Origin: Bacillus vallismortis
Lineage (GTDB): Bacteria > Bacillota > Bacilli > Bacillales > Bacillaceae
Assembly (NCBI RefSeq): GCF_040784915.1
Contig: NZ_CP160797.1
Span: 4,187,767-4,251,766, forward strand
DNA: 64,000 nt
Direction: 5' to 3'
Part shown: piece by piece, positions 44,291 through 55,396 of the stretch
How the letters are laid out: every line of letters begins with the position of its first letter
Position numbering within the stretch: position 1 is the first letter of the stretch
Made by a program: the position numbers and the translations under genes
Notes under the pieces: generated by a model
What the model was told of the DNA's origin: nothing
Database searches by the model: none
The model's input: the letters and a program-made list of their open reading frames with translations, nothing else

Positions 44291-44671
44291 TCAGATTATA
44301 ATCTCAATCAAATTTCCTTCATCATCTTCAATCACACTTTCATAGTAGCTGTCTCCTGTTGTCCTCGGGCCGTTTACTACGGCAAAACCATCCTTCTTCA
44401 ATTGATCGGTCAGTTCATCAACCTTCTTCCGGCTTCCAACGGAAAAAGCAATGTGCGCCCAGCCTGTCATTGTTTGTGAAGGCGGATCAGTCACATTTCC
44501 TTTTTTCATGATTTCCAGCCTTGCTCCGGAATCAAATGTCATAAAATAAGACTTAAAATCCTTTTTCTCATTATGATACAAATCATTCGCTTTGCCATTA
44601 AAATACGTTTCATAAAAGGATTTCATTCGCTCTAAATCATTGACCCAGATCGCTGTATGTTCAATCCGCAT
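44291..44671 (-). CDS. yyaH: VOC-superfamily (glyoxalase-like) protein YyaH
   Basis: A 126-residue vicinal-oxygen-chelate protein. The start [24 protein letters not shown] and the end [19 protein letters not shown] are the two beta-alpha-beta-beta-beta modules; His5 and the final Glu are the expected metal ligands. ATG 44671 follows AAGGAGGAGGAA; a longer frame upstream lacks a ribosome-binding site. The substrate is unknown. It precedes maa on the same strand. Confidence 0.87.
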   Translation of the reverse strand: MRIEHTAIWVNDLERMKSFYETYFNGKANDLYHNEKKDFKSYFMTFDSGARLEIMKKGNVTDPPSQTMTGWAHIAFSVGSRKKVDELTDQLKKDGFAVVNGPRTTGDSYYESVIEDDEGNLIEIII

Positions 44672-44732
44672 TTCTTCCTCCTCCTTCATCTTCACCTTCA
44701 AAGAAGTTATAAAGTATGAAATGCATTTCAGT

Positions 44733-45668
44733 TCAAGCTTTTTTCTCGAATTGATGCTGAATTTTGATATCAATCGGTTCATCCCGCAAGAATAGAGAGA
44801 ATGCTGCGATGCCGAGCTGCTCAAGATTCAAATCTAGCGACGGAAAGCCAAGAACTCGGCTGATAGAAGAATTCCCCTCGCCAATGATTTCAACATCCCA
44901 TTTATTCTTTTGGGCAAATACATGGATTCCAGCTGCCACTTCATCACTATTTGCGTAAATAGCAGTCGGTACCTGCCCGCTCGTATAAAAGTGCTGTGCA
45001 GCCCGCTCACCGTCATTCATATCGTTGCATCCTGACAGTATATGACGGTCTTCCAGCCTCCCGCAGACAGCTTTATAGGCCGCAGCTTTATCAGCCGTGC
45101 TCGGGCTCCTGCCGGCATCTCTGACGCACGTAAAAGCGATATTCTCATGTCCCCGGCTCTTTAGATAGCGAAAGCTCTCTGCATACGCAGCTTTTCTGTC
45201 ATTGTAAGCACATGGGACATCAATCTCTCCGGTATCCTCACATGCAATGATCGGCCCATACTCCTGATAAGCGATAATGCTGTCCCAGTCATTGGCGCGG
45301 GATGTTATGATGAGACCATCTATTTTCTTCGTTCTTAACAGTTCTAGATATTTGATTTCAATAGCGGGGTTATAATTGGTGGGGAGAAGGGTCGTTGCAT
45401 ACTCATGCTGAAATGCCGCCTTGGTGATCCCGTTTACGATTTTATCAAAGCAGGGATGATCGCTATAAGGCAGAATCACACCGATAGTATGGGTTTTCCC
45501 GCGAATCAAATCGATTGCGGTTCGATTTGGTATGTAATCTAATTCCTTTATGACTTGATGAACAAGTTTCCTCTTTTCTTCAGACACATACGGATAATGA
45601 TTCAATACACGTGAAACGGTCGAAACAGATACATTTGCCAATCTTGCAATCTCTTTTATGTTTGCCAT
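44733..45668 (-). CDS. ccpB: LacI-family catabolite regulator CcpB
   Basis: A 311-residue LacI/GalR-type repressor. The helix-turn-helix is [35 protein letters not shown] (2-36), followed by the hinge and a periplasmic-binding-protein-like sensor domain. CcpB is a paralogue of CcpA and takes part in catabolite repression of gluconate and xylose operons in B. subtilis. ATG 45668 follows AAAAAGGAGAAAG. The exoA terminator lies between it and exoA. Confidence 0.92.
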   Translation of the reverse strand: MANIKEIARLANVSVSTVSRVLNHYPYVSEEKRKLVHQVIKELDYIPNRTAIDLIRGKTHTIGVILPYSDHPCFDKIVNGITKAAFQHEYATTLLPTNYNPAIEIKYLELLRTKKIDGLIITSRANDWDSIIAYQEYGPIIACEDTGEIDVPCAYNDRKAAYAESFRYLKSRGHENIAFTCVRDAGRSPSTADKAAAYKAVCGRLEDRHILSGCNDMNDGERAAQHFYTSGQVPTAIYANSDEVAAGIHVFAQKNKWDVEIIGEGNSSISRVLGFPSLDLNLEQLGIAAFSLFLRDEPIDIKIQHQFEKKA

Positions 45669-45688
45669 CTCTTTCTCCTTTTTCATAT

Positions 45689-45719
45689 AAAAAAGCAGTA
45701 AGTGTAAATTCCTTACTGC
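45689..45719 (-). terminator. Terminator of exoA
   Basis: Minus strand GCAGTAAG / CTTACTGC followed by six T residues, just ahead of the ccpB ribosome-binding site. Confidence 0.8.
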
Positions 45720-45726
45720 CATCTCA

Positions 45727-46485
45727 TCATATATTGATCATAAGTTCAACAGGACAATGGTCGGAACCCATGACGTCCGCTGATATGCAGGCATCCCCAA
45801 TCTGTCCCTTCAGCCTTTCGGAAACAACAAAATAATCGAGACGCCATCCGATATTTCTTTCCCGGGCGCCGGCGCGATACGACCACCAGGAATAAGCGCC
45901 TTCAAGATTAGGATAGACATGACGGAATGAGTCAATAAATCCAGCTTCTAAGAAACGAGTGAATGCCCCTCTTTCTTGATCAGAAAATCCAGCGTTATTC
46001 CGATTCGCTTTTGGATTTTTCAAATCGATCTCCTGATGAGCTACGTTCAAATCGCCGCATAAAATGACCGGTTTTTTCTTATCCAATTCAAGAATATAAG
46101 ATAATAAAGCGTCTTCCCATTGCATTCGGTAATCGATCCGCTCCAAACCCCTTTTAGAATTGGGCGTGTAAACGGTCATCACAAACATGTTTTCAAATTC
46201 CAGCGTAATCACTCTGCCTTCTTGATCATGCTCTTCCTTTCCGATACCGTACATAACCCGCAGCGGCTCTTTTTTTGAAAAAACAGCCGTGCCGGAATAT
46301 CCTTTTTTCACTGCGTAATTCCAATACACATGATAGCCTTCAGGCTGAAGATCGACCTGGCCGTCCTGTATCTTTGTTTCCTGAAGACATATAATATCTG
46401 CATCCTCTTCTTTCAGGTAAGAGAGGAAATCCATCTTTCTCATAACAGCCCGCAGGCCGTTTACATTCCAAGAAATCAGCTTCAT
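45727..46485 (-). CDS. exoA: Apurinic/apyrimidinic endonuclease ExoA (exonuclease III family)
   Basis: A 252-residue base-excision-repair nuclease that cuts abasic sites. All family motifs are present: [10 protein letters not shown] (4-13), ICLQETKIQ with the metal-binding Glu (about 33-41), [12 protein letters not shown] with catalytic Asp and Asn (about 143) and the end [11 protein letters not shown] with the catalytic Asp-His. ATG 46485 follows AGGGGGGAT. It stands alone between rpsR and ccpB terminators. Confidence 0.95.
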   Translation of the reverse strand: MKLISWNVNGLRAVMRKMDFLSYLKEEDADIICLQETKIQDGQVDLQPEGYHVYWNYAVKKGYSGTAVFSKKEPLRVMYGIGKEEHDQEGRVITLEFENMFVMTVYTPNSKRGLERIDYRMQWEDALLSYILELDKKKPVILCGDLNVAHQEIDLKNPKANRNNAGFSDQERGAFTRFLEAGFIDSFRHVYPNLEGAYSWWSYRAGARERNIGWRLDYFVVSERLKGQIGDACISADVMGSDHCPVELMINI

Positions 46486-46502
46486 GTTTCATCCCCCCTA
46501 TA

Positions 46503-46537
46503 AAAAAGAGCAAGAACCCGAAGGTCCTTGCTCTTTA
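46503..46537 (-). terminator. Terminator of the rpsF-ssb-rpsR operon
   Basis: AAAGAGCAAGGACC pairs with the complementary GGTTCTTGCTCTTT arm with an internal loop and a T run. Confidence 0.85.
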
Positions 46538-46546
46538 CGTATCAGC

Positions 46547-46813
<267 letters not shown>

Positions 46814-46829
46814 TTAAGCGATATTCTCA

Positions 46830-47351
46830 TTAGAATGGAAGATCATCATCCGAGATGTCAATCGGTTTGCCGTCGTTGGCAAACGGGTCATCATTAAAGC
46901 TGTTTCCCTGATTGCGTCTCTGGTTGTTGTTCTGATTTCCCCCGAATGGATTATCATTTTGGCCTCCGCCAAAGTACTGGCCTCCGCCGCTGTTTCCTTC
47001 GTTGTATCCACCTGAACCAGAACCGCCGCCGCTTTTAGGCTCAAGAAACTGAACACTTTCAGCTTGAACTTCGGTCACGAAGACACGCTGTCCTTGCTGG
47101 TTTTCATAGTTTCTTGTTTGTAAACGGCCATCTACGCCTGCAAGGCTTCCTTTTTTCAGGAAGTTTGCAACGTTTTCAGCTTGTCTTCTCCAAGTGACAC
47201 AATTAATGAAATCGGCTTCACGTTCTCCGGACTGGTTCGTAAACGTACGATTCACAGCAAGAGTAAACGTGGCAACAGCCGCACCGTTTGGCGTATAACG
47301 AAGCTCTGGGTCTTTTGTCAGTCTTCCGACTAATACAACTCGGTTAAGCAT
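46830..47351 (-). CDS. ssbA: Single-stranded DNA-binding protein SsbA
   Basis: A 173-residue essential SSB. The OB fold covers residues 1-105 ([37 protein letters not shown]). A Gly/Asn/Gln-rich linker with GGQ repeats leads to the acidic tip DISDDDLPF, which docks replication and repair partners. ATG 47351 follows AAAGGTGG. It lies between rpsF and rpsR, as in most Firmicutes. Confidence 0.97.
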   Translation of the reverse strand: MLNRVVLVGRLTKDPELRYTPNGAAVATFTLAVNRTFTNQSGEREADFINCVTWRRQAENVANFLKKGSLAGVDGRLQTRNYENQQGQRVFVTEVQAESVQFLEPKSGGGSGSGGYNEGNSGGGQYFGGGQNDNPFGGNQNNNQRRNQGNSFNDDPFANDGKPIDISDDDLPF

Positions 47352-47391
47352 AAGAAAGACCACCTTTTACCATTATATATTTCAAAATTGC

Positions 47392-47735
<344 letters not shown>

Positions 47736-47753
47736 TATTACTCACAATTTTAT

Positions 47754-47782
47754 ATTATACCAAAGCTCTTGTCCCTTTACAA
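47754..47782 (-). promoter_or_regulatory. Sigma-A promoter of rpsF operon
   Basis: Minus strand TTGTAA (47777-47782), a 17-base spacer and TATAAT (47754-47759), with TGG extending the minus-10. Confidence 0.8.
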
Positions 47783-47789
47783 CTGCATC

Positions 47790-48890
47790 CTATACATTAA
47801 ATCGGAAATGAATAACATCCCCGTCTTGGACCACATATTCTTTCCCTTCGAGACGGACTTTTCCTGCTTCTTTGGCTCCTGCCATGCCGCCGCCCGCAAG
47901 AAGATCCTCATAAGCAACAGTTTCAGCACGAATGAAGCCTCGCTCAAAGTCACTATGAATAACGCCTGCACACTCAGGGGCTTTCATGCCTCTTTTGAAT
48001 GTCCAAGCTCTGACTTCCTGTTCCCCGGCTGTGAAATATGTTGCAAGGCCAAGCAGAGAGTATGACGCCTTAATCAGCTGATCAAGACCTGATTCTTCAA
48101 TGCCAAGCTCTTCAAGGAACATTTGCTTTTCTTCGCCTTCAAGCTCAGCGATTTCAGATTCAATTTTCGCACAGACAACGATAACTTCCGCGTTTTCGCC
48201 GGCAGCGTACTCACGAATCTTCGCTACATTTTCATTGCCAGACGGGTCAGCCACTTCTTCTTCACTCACGTTCGCCACATACAAGATAGGCTTCGAAGTC
48301 AATAAATGAAGCTGCTTTGCAAGCTTTTGCTGCTCTTCAGTAAACTCAACAGAACGAGCGGGTTTTTCATTCTCAAACGCTTCTTTCAGTTTAGACAGAA
48401 TCTCAAACTCGAATACAGCGTCTTTATCTTTTTGCTTTGCAAGTTTGCTGACGCGTGTAATCCGCTTTTCAACCGTTTCCATGTCAGCAAGGATCAGCTC
48501 AAGGTTGATTGTTTCAATATCATCAATCGGATCAACTTTTCCGGAAACGTGTGTAATGTTGTCATCAGAAAAAGCACGGACAACGTGGCAAATCGCGTCA
48601 ACCTGCCGAATATGAGAAAGAAATTTGTTACCGAGTCCTTCTCCTTTAGACGCGCCTTTTACGATCCCTGCAATATCAGTGAATTCAAAAGCAGTCGGCA
48701 CAGTCTTCTTCGGTTTGACCAGCTCAGTCAGCTTTTGCAGACGATCATCCGGTACTTCTACAATTCCCACATTCGGATCAATCGTACAGAACGGGTAGTT
48801 GGCTGATTCGGCACCGGCCTGTGTAATTGCGTTAAATAATGTTGATTTCCCAACGTTCGGCAAACCGACAATTCCAGCTGTTAAAGCCAT
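47790..48890 (-). CDS. ychF: Ribosome-associated GTPase/ATPase YchF (YyaF)
   Basis: A 366-residue Obg-related P-loop NTPase. Motifs: G1 [15 protein letters not shown] (8-22), G3 [10 protein letters not shown] (about 69), NVSEEE in the G4 place (family members often prefer ATP), a coiled-coil region near 130-165 and a C-terminal TGS domain ([19 protein letters not shown]...[11 protein letters not shown]). ATG 48890 follows AGAGGAGAT; a frame 29 codons longer has no ribosome-binding site. It lies upstream of rpsF on the same strand. Confidence 0.95.
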   Translation of the reverse strand: MALTAGIVGLPNVGKSTLFNAITQAGAESANYPFCTIDPNVGIVEVPDDRLQKLTELVKPKKTVPTAFEFTDIAGIVKGASKGEGLGNKFLSHIRQVDAICHVVRAFSDDNITHVSGKVDPIDDIETINLELILADMETVEKRITRVSKLAKQKDKDAVFEFEILSKLKEAFENEKPARSVEFTEEQQKLAKQLHLLTSKPILYVANVSEEEVADPSGNENVAKIREYAAGENAEVIVVCAKIESEIAELEGEEKQMFLEELGIEESGLDQLIKASYSLLGLATYFTAGEQEVRAWTFKRGMKAPECAGVIHSDFERGFIRAETVAYEDLLAGGGMAGAKEAGKVRLEGKEYVVQDGDVIHFRFNV

Positions 48891-49016
48891 TCTTTCATCT
48901 CCTCTATATAAAACCGTCATTGTATAAACGTATTTTGAACCTAGAGCAATTATAAGGAGGTTCACTGGAAAAGACAAGCTGACAAAAAAGCATTTTCAGC
49001 CTGTTAATCCCTTTGA

Positions 49017-51020
49017 TTATGCTTTTTTCAAACCTACTAAACAGTCAAAAAGCGTACTTCCCATTCCATTATCGGAATTTGTATCGTTTGTCAGTGTATT
49101 GACTGAGCCTCCAAAAGCCGCCCACATGCCCTCATCTATATTAACCGTCTTTGGATGAGCCTGCTTCATCACCTTCACCTTGCCCTTCAAGCGCCCGCGG
49201 TCATTAAAGATACTGACCTCGTCTCCGTCCTGAAGATTCTGCTCCACCGCTATATCTGGAGAAATATCAACTTGAATATGCTGAAGCTTTTCAATAAACG
49301 GCACATGCTGAGAGTGATTAGAGCGTTGCGGATGAATAGACAAAAGCGTGTAGGGATACTTTTCGGCTAACTCTTCATTATGGAAAACAGATTCTTCGGG
49401 TACGTTTAATTGAAGCAAACCGCTAAATCCTTTTTCCTCAGCTAACGACGAAGTAAATTCAAATTTTCCGCTCGGCGTCAAAAACTGATAATCCTCCCAC
49501 GGAACCTGCTTGACCGGAAGAGGGAGGTGGCCTTTTTCTTTCAATCGCTTAAGCGTCACATTCTCTGCTTCCAATGAAGAAAGCCCCATCTCTAAAAATT
49601 CTTCAGTGCTGTAGTCAAACAGCTCGCCAAATCCAAGGCGTTTTGCAAGCTCTGACCAAATCCAGCTGTCCGACTTTGCTTCTCCCTGCGGTTCCACAAG
49701 CTTCTTCCCGTACTGAACGTAATGATGATACATGCTGGAGTAGTAGATATCCTCTTCTTCAAAAACAGTGGCAGTCGGCAGCACATAGTCACACAGCTTT
49801 GCCGTATCCGTCATGATCGAATCAATCGCCACCGTCATCGGCACGTTTTCAAATGCTTGTCTTACTTTATTGGTATTTGGCACCTGAGTCAGCGGATTTC
49901 CGCACGTCACAATGATCATCTCAATAGCTGGATCAGCAGACGTCAACACCTCTTCAGCCTGCGTCATCATGGAAAACGAACGTGATGCTGTTTTTAATTC
50001 CGGCAGGGTCAGCTTCGTTTTTGCAAAGCTCTCACCGATCTGGACGTTCCCGAAATTCGCGCCGCCGCCTTTAATTCCGACATTTCCGCTTGCCGCAACG
50101 AGTGCATCAATCCAGCGAATCGTTTCGCCGCCGTTTTTATATCGCTGCATGCCGAGCCCCATAAAGGTAGACACCGGGCCATCAGCATACAAACCAGCCA
50201 AATACTCCAGCTCCTCCATAGAAGTTTCTGTTTTGATAATAAACTCCTCTAAAGAAACAGTGTCCAAAAGCTCTTTCACATCATTAAAACCGACAGAGTG
50301 CTCAAAAATAAACGTCTCGTCCGTTCTTCCTGTCTCAATCAGAACCTTCAAAATGCCTGCCGCAAGCCAGCCGTCCATTCCCGGTTTGACAGAGATATAC
50401 CGGTCTGCAAGCTTGGCAGTCGGGTTGAAGATCGGGTCAATCACCGTAATCGTGGCGCCCTTTTTCTTCACCTGCTGCAAGTGATGGTATAAGTGCATAT
50501 TTGTTCTGGATACATTTCTCCCCCACACAACAACATGTTTGCTGTTGTAAATATCAAGCGGGCCGTGCCCATACGAACGGCCGAAATCCCAGCTTTGCGC
50601 CTCGATACCTGAGCCCCAACATATGCTGCCGACGATTTCAGTCACGCCGCCATATCCATTAAAAAAACGCTGATCTAGCGCTTTTAACAAACCGTTATTC
50701 GCATAATCATGGCTGTGCAAAACAGCAGTTGTCTCCGACGTTTCCTTGATCTCCCGGAGTTTATCGGCAATTTCATCAAGCGCCTGCTCCCAAGAAATCC
50801 GCACAAACTCGCCATTTTGTTTTTTCATCGGATAGCGAAGCCGATCAGGCGAATTTGTTTTTGTCTCAAGCATTCTGCCGCGGCCGCAGATTTTGCCTTC
50901 CGTAATCGGATGATTCGAATCTCCGTCCACTTTTGTTACCTTTCCCTCATCAACAGTCACCAAAAAGCCGCAGCTGTCCCAGCAATTCAGCGGACAAGCT
51001 GACTGATGCACTTTGCTCAT
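49017..51020 (-). CDS. yyaE: Molybdopterin-dependent oxidoreductase YyaE
   Basis: A 667-residue member of the Mo-bis-MGD family (DMSO reductase type). The N-terminal CPLNCWDSC plus KICGRGR gives the 4Fe-4S ligands; large central domains bind the cofactor (GSICWGSGIEAQSWDFG, VWGRNVSRTN, MTDTAKLCDYVLPTATVFEEED) and a C-terminal molybdopterin-binding beta domain closes (LLSIHPQRSNHSQH). There is no Tat signal, so it is cytoplasmic. ATG 51020 follows AAGGAGAAG. The substrate is unknown. Confidence 0.9.
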   Translation of the reverse strand: MSKVHQSACPLNCWDSCGFLVTVDEGKVTKVDGDSNHPITEGKICGRGRMLETKTNSPDRLRYPMKKQNGEFVRISWEQALDEIADKLREIKETSETTAVLHSHDYANNGLLKALDQRFFNGYGGVTEIVGSICWGSGIEAQSWDFGRSYGHGPLDIYNSKHVVVWGRNVSRTNMHLYHHLQQVKKKGATITVIDPIFNPTAKLADRYISVKPGMDGWLAAGILKVLIETGRTDETFIFEHSVGFNDVKELLDTVSLEEFIIKTETSMEELEYLAGLYADGPVSTFMGLGMQRYKNGGETIRWIDALVAASGNVGIKGGGANFGNVQIGESFAKTKLTLPELKTASRSFSMMTQAEEVLTSADPAIEMIIVTCGNPLTQVPNTNKVRQAFENVPMTVAIDSIMTDTAKLCDYVLPTATVFEEEDIYYSSMYHHYVQYGKKLVEPQGEAKSDSWIWSELAKRLGFGELFDYSTEEFLEMGLSSLEAENVTLKRLKEKGHLPLPVKQVPWEDYQFLTPSGKFEFTSSLAEEKGFSGLLQLNVPEESVFHNEELAEKYPYTLLSIHPQRSNHSQHVPFIEKLQHIQVDISPDIAVEQNLQDGDEVSIFNDRGRLKGKVKVMKQAHPKTVNIDEGMWAAFGGSVNTLTNDTNSDNGMGSTLFDCLVGLKKA

Positions 51021-51070
51021 CGCCGTCTTCTCCTTACCTTCTATATGAAAAAGCATGAGTGCAGGCCTTT

Positions 51071-51277
51071 TTATGAAGTAGGCTCCTCATGCTTGACTAG
51101 TACTTTTTTTAGTTTTCTTTCAAATTCTCTTCTAGGAATCATTACACTGTGAGAGCATCCCTCACACTTAATTCGAATATCCATTCCCATGCGTATAATT
51201 TTCCAGCTGTTCACTCCGCATGGATGCGGTTTTTTCATTTCTACGACATCATTCAGGCCAAAGTCTTTATCCGCCAA
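51071..51277 (-). CDS. yyzM: DUF951 protein YyzM
   Basis: A 68-residue protein of the DUF951 type: GLNDVVEMKKPHPCGVNSWKIIRMGMDIRIKCEGCSHSVMIPRREFERKLKK. The Cys in HPCG and the CEGC pair suggest a zinc-binding site. TTG/GTG-type start with AGAGGTGA upstream. It is common beside ychF, parB and rpsF in Firmicutes; function unknown. Confidence 0.85.
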   Translation of the reverse strand: MADKDFGLNDVVEMKKPHPCGVNSWKIIRMGMDIRIKCEGCSHSVMIPRREFERKLKKVLVKHEEPTS

Positions 51278-51370
51278 GACCCTTCACCTCTTTTCATAAA
51301 CTGCTGTATCTATTGTACAAAAAAATTGATCATAAGAGCAATCAAGATATCCGAAAAGAAATACATCCTT

Positions 51371-52369
51371 TTATTTCCATTTACTCAAAATAGGATATAA
51401 CAGCAGACAAACTAACAAGTACAAATTCAGCAACCCGTATATCGGATACAAGAACGCGATCAAATCAGAAAATCCGAAAGAAGTAAAAGGCACCATCAAC
51501 GCTAACAGAATCAACACAATCATCCATCTCGGCATATGAACAAACGCCTTCAGCCGGCTGGACAGCCCCAGCAAACCAGCTACCGTCGTCGTATAAATCG
51601 CCAGACACAGAACCGCCGTCATACATAAAAAAAGGAGATAAGGCGCACCCTCCAAAACGGCAAACAACGGTATTTCAAACTGAGAAAGGGAGCCCGCCAG
51701 CTCCACTAACGTTTCATTATAAATAAATGAGATCACACCAAAAATAAGACCGCTTGCCACACTGGCGATTTTCGCTTCTCCGAGTCCTTTCATTTCTTTC
51801 CCGACGGAAGATAAAATCGCAACCACTGAAAGGATGTTCAAAGAGGTAAACGTAATGCTCGCAGGCCAGTTATACTGCCGGGTCAAATCAATCGTCCACG
51901 TGTGGTGGTGAGTGTTCTGAAAGGAGATCAACGCATACAGCAGACCCGCAACTAAAACAGGTATTAAAACACCATTTACTGATAATATCCCTTTCACATC
52001 CCAGAAAAACAAACACACAGTCACGATACAAATCAGCGCAATTCCCCACCAGAAAGGAAGCTTGTACATTTGCAGGGTCACACCGCCTCCGGCAATCATC
52101 ACCATAGTCGTCGAAAACAAATAAAAAACAATGAGGACATCATAAATTTTCGCCAGCCATGGTCCCATCAGATGCTCCAGAACCGGCAGAAAATGAGTGG
52201 ATTGAACCTTAAAACTAATTTTCATCACAATATAAGACGAGAACATGAACATGATTGTAAACAGCACAATAGCAAGTCCGCTTTCCGCCCCAAAAAACTG
52301 CCAAATCTCCTGACCGCTCGCATATCCGGCCCCGATCAGGCTCCCTAATATGAGCAGCATCCACTTCAT
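51371..52369 (-). CDS. yyaD: YkvI-type multi-pass membrane protein YyaD
   Basis: A membrane protein of about 332 residues with ten hydrophobic segments, related to YkvI/COG3949 and distantly to amino-acid/APC transporters. The start MKWMLLILGSLIGAGYASGQEIWQFFG holds the GAGYASGQE loop typical of that group. ATG 52369 follows TGTGGAGAG; an upstream start in the same frame (52393) is possible. Homologues are linked to sporulation, but the function is not established. Confidence 0.8.
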   Translation of the reverse strand: MKWMLLILGSLIGAGYASGQEIWQFFGAESGLAIVLFTIMFMFSSYIVMKISFKVQSTHFLPVLEHLMGPWLAKIYDVLIVFYLFSTTMVMIAGGGVTLQMYKLPFWWGIALICIVTVCLFFWDVKGILSVNGVLIPVLVAGLLYALISFQNTHHHTWTIDLTRQYNWPASITFTSLNILSVVAILSSVGKEMKGLGEAKIASVASGLIFGVISFIYNETLVELAGSLSQFEIPLFAVLEGAPYLLFLCMTAVLCLAIYTTTVAGLLGLSSRLKAFVHMPRWMIVLILLALMVPFTSFGFSDLIAFLYPIYGLLNLYLLVCLLLYPILSKWK

Positions 52370-52889
52370 CCCGGCTCTCCACAACCTCATCACCTCATAG
52401 CACAGAGTTCAGCTTGTTCCCGCTATTGTTACTATATAAATAACAGACAGCAAACATGCCATATTTTCATAGACATTGGCCGCAAGGTGAAATTATCATA
52501 CGAAATACACATAAAAACTGCCAATGCAGACAGTCCGAGATCCTCATTCTTCACTTTTTCTAACTATGCCGCCGATTGAAGAACGGATGAAAATCACTTC
52601 TGATACCGAAATCTTTGACTTCGCCGTCATTAAAACACAATCAGTATAGACATCTATTCTCAATTGTTTTGTAAGCAGACCCTAGCTTGATCATGATCGA
52701 GGCATTGGAGCACAACACTTGTAATCAACCTACTAACCACTCATATTACGCCCTCTATTGATAAAAAATATCCGGCTCCATACACGAAGCATAAAAGACC
52801 CTGCTGCTGGATATACTGTAAACAACCTTACATATCTAAACACACACCACAGCTATTTTGCTACCTACTATAACAAGGAAGTGAAACCT
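52370..52889. other. Gene-free region between yyaD and yyaC
   Basis: About 520 bases with divergent promoters expected for yyaD and yyaC. I see no open frame with a ribosome-binding site and no clear repeat. A sporulation-type promoter for yyaC should be here but I cannot place it with confidence. Confidence 0.5.
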
Positions 52890-53507
52890 ATGAATCGAAA
52901 AGGCGGGCTTTTTTCCTCTCAGGAACGAGTAAAGCATTATGTTTCACATACGGATGCAGCTGCAGCAAAACAAATCCAAACCATCCTTTCTTCATCCTTA
53001 CGTAAAGCTGCCGGCAGACCGATTATCGTGGTTTGTATCGGAACAGACCGTTCAACCGGTGATTCATTAGGCCCGCTCGTAGGAATGAAACTCAAACAGA
53101 TGCATCTCACTAGATTTCATGTCTATGGCACTTTATCTGATCCCGTTCATGCTGTAAATATGAAGGATAAAATCAATGACATTCAAAAAATACATAAAAA
53201 CCCGTTTATTATAGCGGTCGATGCATGCTTAGGACGCGTTAAAAGTGTGGGATCGTTTCAAATCGGAGACGGACCATTAAAGCCGGGAGCTGGTGTGCAA
53301 AAAGACCTTCCTGAAGTGGGAGATCTTCATATTAACGGAATTGTGAATGTGAGTGGTTTTATGGAATACTTTGTTTTACAAAATACAAGGCTGCACTTGG
53401 TCATGAATATGGCAAGTGTTCTTGCTGAAGGATTGAGTTTAACAGATCGGACAGAGTGGAGGCAGGAACGCCTTAGCCCGCTTCAAAGGATCACTGGGCG
53501 AATATAA
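52890..53507 (+). CDS. yyaC: Sporulation protein YyaC (DUF1256, GPR-related fold)
   Basis: A 205-residue protein of the DUF1256/YyaC family, related in fold to spore protease GPR and hydrogenase-maturation peptidases. VVCIGTDRSTGDSLGPLVGMKL (about 49-70) and the metal-region Asp/Glu of IIAVDACLGR are conserved, and GVQKDLPEVGDLHINGIVNVSG is typical. ATG 52890 follows ACAAGGAAGTG; a longer upstream frame has no such site. Found in spore formers; molecular role unknown. Terminator shared with spo0J. Confidence 0.88.
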   Translation: MNRKGGLFSSQERVKHYVSHTDAAAAKQIQTILSSSLRKAAGRPIIVVCIGTDRSTGDSLGPLVGMKLKQMHLTRFHVYGTLSDPVHAVNMKDKINDIQKIHKNPFIIAVDACLGRVKSVGSFQIGDGPLKPGAGVQKDLPEVGDLHINGIVNVSGFMEYFVLQNTRLHLVMNMASVLAEGLSLTDRTEWRQERLSPLQRITGRI

Positions 53508-53512
53508 AACAA

Positions 53513-53545
53513 AAAACCATCTTCGTTTGAAAGATGGTTTCTGTA
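53513..53545. terminator. Bidirectional terminator between yyaC and spo0J
   Basis: AAACCATCTT / AAGATGGTTT stem between convergent genes, A run on the left and T-rich right. Confidence 0.8.
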
Positions 53546-53549
53546 ATAT

Positions 53550-54398
53550 TTATGAATCTCGTTCAGACAAAAGCTCTAAAATCCGGTCAAGATCTTCATT
53601 AGAGAAAAATTCAATTTCGATTTTGCCTTTTTTCTTTTGTCGTTTAATATTAACCGTTGTTCCAAAATAATTTTGGAGGTAAGATTCTCGTTCTTTTATA
53701 ACCGCGTCTTTCACAGGTTCTTTTTTCTTTGTTTCACGTGAAACATTCTGATTTAACTGCTGAATCAGCTGTTCAAGCTGGCGAACATTGAGGTGTTCCG
53801 CAATCACTTTTTGTACAAGCGGTTCAAGCTTATTTTTATTTTTCAGGCCAAGAAGCGTGCGTCCATGTCCCATTGAAAGCGTACCTTCGGCAATAAGCTG
53901 CTGAATGTTTTCTGGCAGGGTCAGCAATCTTAAATGATTCGCAATATGCGGTCTGCTTTTCCCAAGACGTTTGGCAAGCTGTTCTTGCGTGAGGTCTAAG
54001 TGTTTCAGCAAAGAGTCATAGGCCTGAGCCTCTTCAAGCGGCGATAAATCTTCACGCTGAAGGTTTTCCAATAAAGCAATTTCTCTCATTAATGCCTCTG
54101 ATAATTCACGGACAATCGCCGGAACCGTGTCTAAACCCGCCAGCTTTGCCGCTCGAAAACGCCGTTCGCCCGCAACAATATCATAGCCTTTTAAAGATTT
54201 TCTGACGATAAGCGGCTGTAGAATGCCATGCTGCAGCACAGATTCTTTTAGTTCAGCTAATGCCTCGTCATCAAAGTGTTTTCTTGGCTGATAAGGATTA
54301 GGGCGTAAATCAGCAACTTTAATTTCTTCAACTGTCTCATCAGACAAATCGACCTGATTAAACAACGCATTAATCCCTTTTCCAAGGCCTTTAGCCAT
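53550..54398 (-). CDS. spo0J: Chromosome-partition protein ParB (Spo0J)
   Basis: A 282-residue ParB CTPase clamp that loads at parS and recruits condensin. The N-terminal ParB/Srx domain shows the CTP-binding [12 protein letters not shown] (about 77-88); the helix-turn-helix is [24 protein letters not shown] (about 135-158) and the dimer domain is at the C terminus. Its coding sequence contains a parS site. ATG 54398 overlaps the soj stop by eight bases. Confidence 0.97.
   Translation of the reverse strand: MAKGLGKGINALFNQVDLSDETVEEIKVADLRPNPYQPRKHFDDEALAELKESVLQHGILQPLIVRKSLKGYDIVAGERRFRAAKLAGLDTVPAIVRELSEALMREIALLENLQREDLSPLEEAQAYDSLLKHLDLTQEQLAKRLGKSRPHIANHLRLLTLPENIQQLIAEGTLSMGHGRTLLGLKNKNKLEPLVQKVIAEHLNVRQLEQLIQQLNQNVSRETKKKEPVKDAVIKERESYLQNYFGTTVNIKRQKKKGKIEIEFFSNEDLDRILELLSERDS
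53730..53745. promoter_or_regulatory. parS: parS site inside spo0J
   Basis: A perfect 16-base palindrome TGTTTCACGTGAAACA inside the spo0J reading frame. It is identical to the consensus and to the classic 359-degree site. Confidence 0.95.
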
Positions 54399-55152
54399 TC
54401 GCAGCCACTTCCTTTGCTAAATCTAAATATACTTCTGCGCCTCTTGACCGCGGATCGTATAAAATGATGGGTTTTCCGTGACTCGGTGCCTCACTCAGAC
54501 GGACATTACGCGGAATAACCGTCTTATATACTTTATCTCTAAAATATTTTTTAACTTCTTCAATCACTTGAATGCCGAGATTTGTCCGGGCATCAAGCAT
54601 TGTCAGCAATACACCTTCAATCATTAAATCGGTATTCAAATGCTTTTGCACAAGACGTACAGTATTTAATAACTGGCTGAGCCCCTCCAAAGCGTAATAT
54701 TCGCACTGTACAGGAATCACAACGGAATCTGAGGCAGTAAGCGCGTTAATCGTCAGCAGCCCCAATGACGGCGGACAATCAATAATAATATAATCATAAT
54801 TCTGCTTTACTGCTTCAAGCGCCCTCTTCAGTCTCACTTCTCTTGAAATCGTCGGAACCAGCTCTATTTCAGCTCCTGCAAGCTGAATCGTCGCAGGAAT
54901 CACGTCCAAGTTCTCTACTGTCGTTGCTTTAATTATATCTATTACATCTGCATCATCTACTAAAATATCGTACACACACTGCTCTACATCGGCTTTTTCA
55001 ATCCCTAATCCGCTTGTCGCATTTCCCTGCGGATCAATATCTACCAGCAGAACCCTTTTCCCTATGTAAGCTAAGCATGCCCCAAGGTTGACAGACGTCG
55101 TTGTTTTGCCGACTCCGCCTTTTTGGTTCGTAATTGCTATGATTTTTCCCAC
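54391..55152 (-). CDS. soj: ParA-type ATPase Soj
   Basis: A 253-residue Walker-type ParA ATPase. The deviant P-loop [15 protein letters not shown] (about 10-24), [13 protein letters not shown] (Walker A') and [13 protein letters not shown] (Walker B) are complete. Soj controls DnaA activity and works with Spo0J in origin segregation. GTG 55152 follows GTAGGTGAC, matching the known length; the longer ATG frame is not used. Confidence 0.97.
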   Translation of the reverse strand: MGKIIAITNQKGGVGKTTTSVNLGACLAYIGKRVLLVDIDPQGNATSGLGIEKADVEQCVYDILVDDADVIDIIKATTVENLDVIPATIQLAGAEIELVPTISREVRLKRALEAVKQNYDYIIIDCPPSLGLLTINALTASDSVVIPVQCEYYALEGLSQLLNTVRLVQKHLNTDLMIEGVLLTMLDARTNLGIQVIEEVKKYFRDKVYKTVIPRNVRLSEAPSHGKPIILYDPRSRGAEVYLDLAKEVAANG

Positions 55153-55396
55153 GATGTCACCTACTTTCACATGAACATGTACTATCTTATTTCTATTCTA
55201 TCAAAAAAAGATTAAAGCGTTTCATTTTTTTCATCATTTTGTTCCGATTCAGAAGGGAAATAATTGAAAATTTAAAGAACAGCTAATACTATCTCTTATA
55301 AATTCTGCGATTTCTATGTTTTTTTGACTTAAAAAAGGGATTTCTCAAAGAAAAAAAGAAGAAGTTACCGTGCAGAATGTACAGGACGGTGAGAAT

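Noticed and set aside
45606..45621. CACGTGAAAC as another parS site inside ccpB
   Set aside because: Only one half matches; the left arm (AATA) lacks the TGTTT half.
49912..50484. 190-codon plus-strand frame inside yyaE
   Set aside because: Antisense shadow of a well-supported coding sequence without ribosome-binding site.
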